Assembly: GCA_024644865.1 (NCBI GenBank)
Contig: JAHEGZ010000008.1
Span: 1 to 64,000, forward strand
Origin: Aurantimicrobium sp.
GTDB lineage: Bacteria; Actinomycetota; Actinomycetes; Actinomycetales; Microbacteriaceae
DNA: 64,000 nt
Direction: 5' to 3'
Each line of letters begins with the position of its first letter. Position 1 is the stretch's first letter. The position numbers were made by a program, and so were the translations under genes. Shown one piece after another: positions 63,102 to 64,000 of this stretch. The notes beneath the pieces were generated by a model. That model had not been told where the DNA came from. It made no database searches and saw nothing but the letters and a program-made list of their open reading frames with translations.

Positions 63102-63731
63102 GTGTCTACCAAGTCACGTACCCGTAGCAAGACCCGCCTTTCGCGTGCTCTGGGCATTGCCCTGACCCCGAAGGCAGCAAAGTACCTTGAGAAGCGTCCC
63201 TATGCTCCCGGTGAGCACGGTCGCACCAAGCGCAAAGCCGACTCTGACTACGCAGTTCGTCTGCGTGAGAAGCAGCGTCTGCGCGCTCAGTACGGCATTC
63301 GCGAGGCTCAGCTTCGCAACGTCTTCCAGGAGGCTCGCAAGCAGTCTGGTCTGACCGGTGAGAACCTCGTTGAGCTTCTCGAGATGCGTCTCGACGCACT
63401 CGTGCTTCGCGCAGGCTTCGCCCGCACAACCGCACAGGCCCGTCAGATGGTTGTGCACCGTCACATCCTCGTTGACGGCCAGCTGGTTGACCGCCCGTCG
63501 TTCCGCGTTAAGCCCGGTCAGCTGATCCACGTCAAGGAGCGCTCGGAAGGCATGGAGCCTTTCCAGGTTGCTGCTGCCGGTGGTCACGTTGATGTTCTTC
63601 CTCCGGTGCCGGAGTACTTGTCGGTCGAAATTGACAAGCTGCACGCGACGTTGGTTCGTCGTCCTAAGCGCGCCGAGGTCCCGGTGACCTGTGAAGTTCA
63701 GCTCGTGGTTGAGTACTACGCAGCTCGCTAG
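63102..63731 (+). CDS. rpsD: 30S ribosomal protein S4
   Basis: 209-residue primary rRNA-binding protein of the small subunit. STKSRTRSKTRLSRALGIAL, RPYAPGEHGRTKRK, the S4 RNA-binding domain (RLDALVLRAGFARTTAQARQ, VVHRHILVDGQLVDRPSFRV) are visible. It lacks the N-terminal four-cysteine zinc motif, so it is the zinc-independent form. The GTG at 63102 has AAGGAAA 5 nt upstream; in-frame residues upstream are leader sequence. Confidence 0.96.
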   Translation: MSTKSRTRSKTRLSRALGIALTPKAAKYLEKRPYAPGEHGRTKRKADSDYAVRLREKQRLRAQYGIREAQLRNVFQEARKQSGLTGENLVELLEMRLDALVLRAGFARTTAQARQMVVHRHILVDGQLVDRPSFRVKPGQLIHVKERSEGMEPFQVAAAGGHVDVLPPVPEYLSVEIDKLHATLVRRPKRAEVPVTCEVQLVVEYYAAR

Positions 63732-63742
63732 TTCACACAAAG

Positions 63743-63774
63743 CTGAGGGCCATCCCACATGGGGTGGCCCTCAG
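63743..63774 (+). terminator. Terminator after rpsD
   Basis: CTGAGGGCCATCCC (63743-63756), 4-nt loop ACAT, GGGGTGGCCCTCAG (63761-63774): a 14-bp stem with one wobble pair, followed by a T-rich stretch. Confidence 0.92.
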
Positions 63775-63842
63775 TCGTTTTATCGTCCGGCAGAAACGCG
63801 TCGGGCGTTTAGACTTTTGCAGTTGAGACTTTTGGAGTTGAC

Positions 63843-64000
63843 ATGAAATACATTGCACTTTTGCTCGCCGGCATTGGGCTCGGCTTTGTCGTTGCGCACC
63901 AGGTCAGCCGTACCCCTGGGGGTAAAGCCTTTCTCGATGACGTCGACTCCAAAGCACGTCAAATCACCGGCGCAGTAAGCGCTGGATTCACCGAGCGCAC
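63843..64000 (+). CDS. Small membrane protein, N-terminal fragment
   Basis: The gene runs off the right edge after 52 codons. It begins with an N-terminal membrane helix (MKYIALLLAGIGLGFVVAHQ) followed by a polar helix (GKAFLDDVDSKARQITGAV). In actinobacteria a short protein of this kind often lies between rpsD and alaS; no function is known. GGAG lies 6 nt before the ATG, and TAGACT near 63810 is a possible -10. Confidence 0.75.
   Translation, partial: MKYIALLLAGIGLGFVVAHQVSRTPGGKAFLDDVDSKARQITGAVSAGFTER

Noticed and set aside
1-64000. CRISPR arrays, insertion sequences, prophage or integrase genes, rRNA genes
   Set aside because: None were seen. The only tandem repeats are the in-frame sigA arrays, and all four tRNA genes are intact without adjacent integrase or flanking repeats.

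Overview
The window is a gene-dense stretch of a high-GC Gram-positive (Actinobacteria) chromosome, most likely from a small-genome member of the Microbacteriaceae. Evidence: actinobacterial marker families (SepH, DUF4191, DUF4193, DUF3093, DUF3710, DUF3159, DUF3000, PAC2, glnA1/glnA2/glnE), gene order that parallels known actinobacterial blocks (glnA2-glnE-glnA1-RDD-DUF4191-lipA-lipB; thrS-HIT...pdxST-yebC-ruvCAB-yajC-secDF-relA), an actinobacterial principal sigma factor, and a GlnR-type operator. No intergenic gap exceeds 300 bases, and several convergent genes share their stop codons, which fits a streamlined genome. The family assignment is inference; no rRNA is present to confirm it.

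Layout. 1-6.1 kb: start of nadE, then nitrogen assimilation (glnA2, the adenylyltransferase glnE, and convergent glnA1 with a GlnR box). 6.2-15.2 kb: RDD and DUF4191 membrane proteins, lipoate synthesis (lipA, lipB), an unknown membrane protein, the E2 and E3 subunits of a 2-oxoacid dehydrogenase (sucB, lpd), pepA and a PAC2 protein. 15.3-19.3 kb: principal sigma factor with two tandem-repeat tracts, then a MurT/GatD pair and a small zinc-ribbon protein. 19.4-26.1 kb: topoisomerase IV (parE, parC convergent), a nucleotide pyrophosphatase-like enzyme and sepH. 26.2-28.8 kb: DUF4193, DUF3093, dut, DUF3710, DUF3159. 28.8-40.6 kb: acnA with a palindromic operator, dxs, then a long minus-strand run (sseA, sufE, reductase, DUF3000, RNase D, fadA, fadB). 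40.7-44.6 kb: zapE and two tandem ammonium transporters. 44.6-46.1 kb: four tRNA genes and an LPXTG surface protein. 46.2-58.9 kb: thrS, HIT, pdxST, yebC, ruvCAB, yajC-secDF, relA. 58.8-64 kb: AbiEi-like protein, DUF349 protein, cyclophilin, rarA, rpsD and the start of a small membrane protein.

How the genes work together. Nitrogen: two ammonium transporters and two glutamine synthetases, with GlnR-like sites before glnA1 and amtB2, and glnE able to modify only GlnA1, because GlnA2 lacks the target tyrosine. Carbon: acnA, lpd, sucB and lipoate attachment serve the TCA cycle; fadA/fadB serve beta-oxidation. Envelope: sepH, secDF-yajC, MurT/GatD and a sortase substrate.

The most striking observation is the MurT/GatD pair. 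GatD has lost the nucleophilic cysteine of its glutaminase site and MurT has lost the presumed third triad residue, while the MurT ATP-binding loop is intact. Microbacteriaceae are known for type-B peptidoglycan, which is cross-linked through the same D-Glu alpha-carboxyl that MurT/GatD normally amidates. The pair may therefore have been re-purposed, for example as an amino-acid ligase for the type-B bridge. This is a hypothesis, not a demonstrated function.
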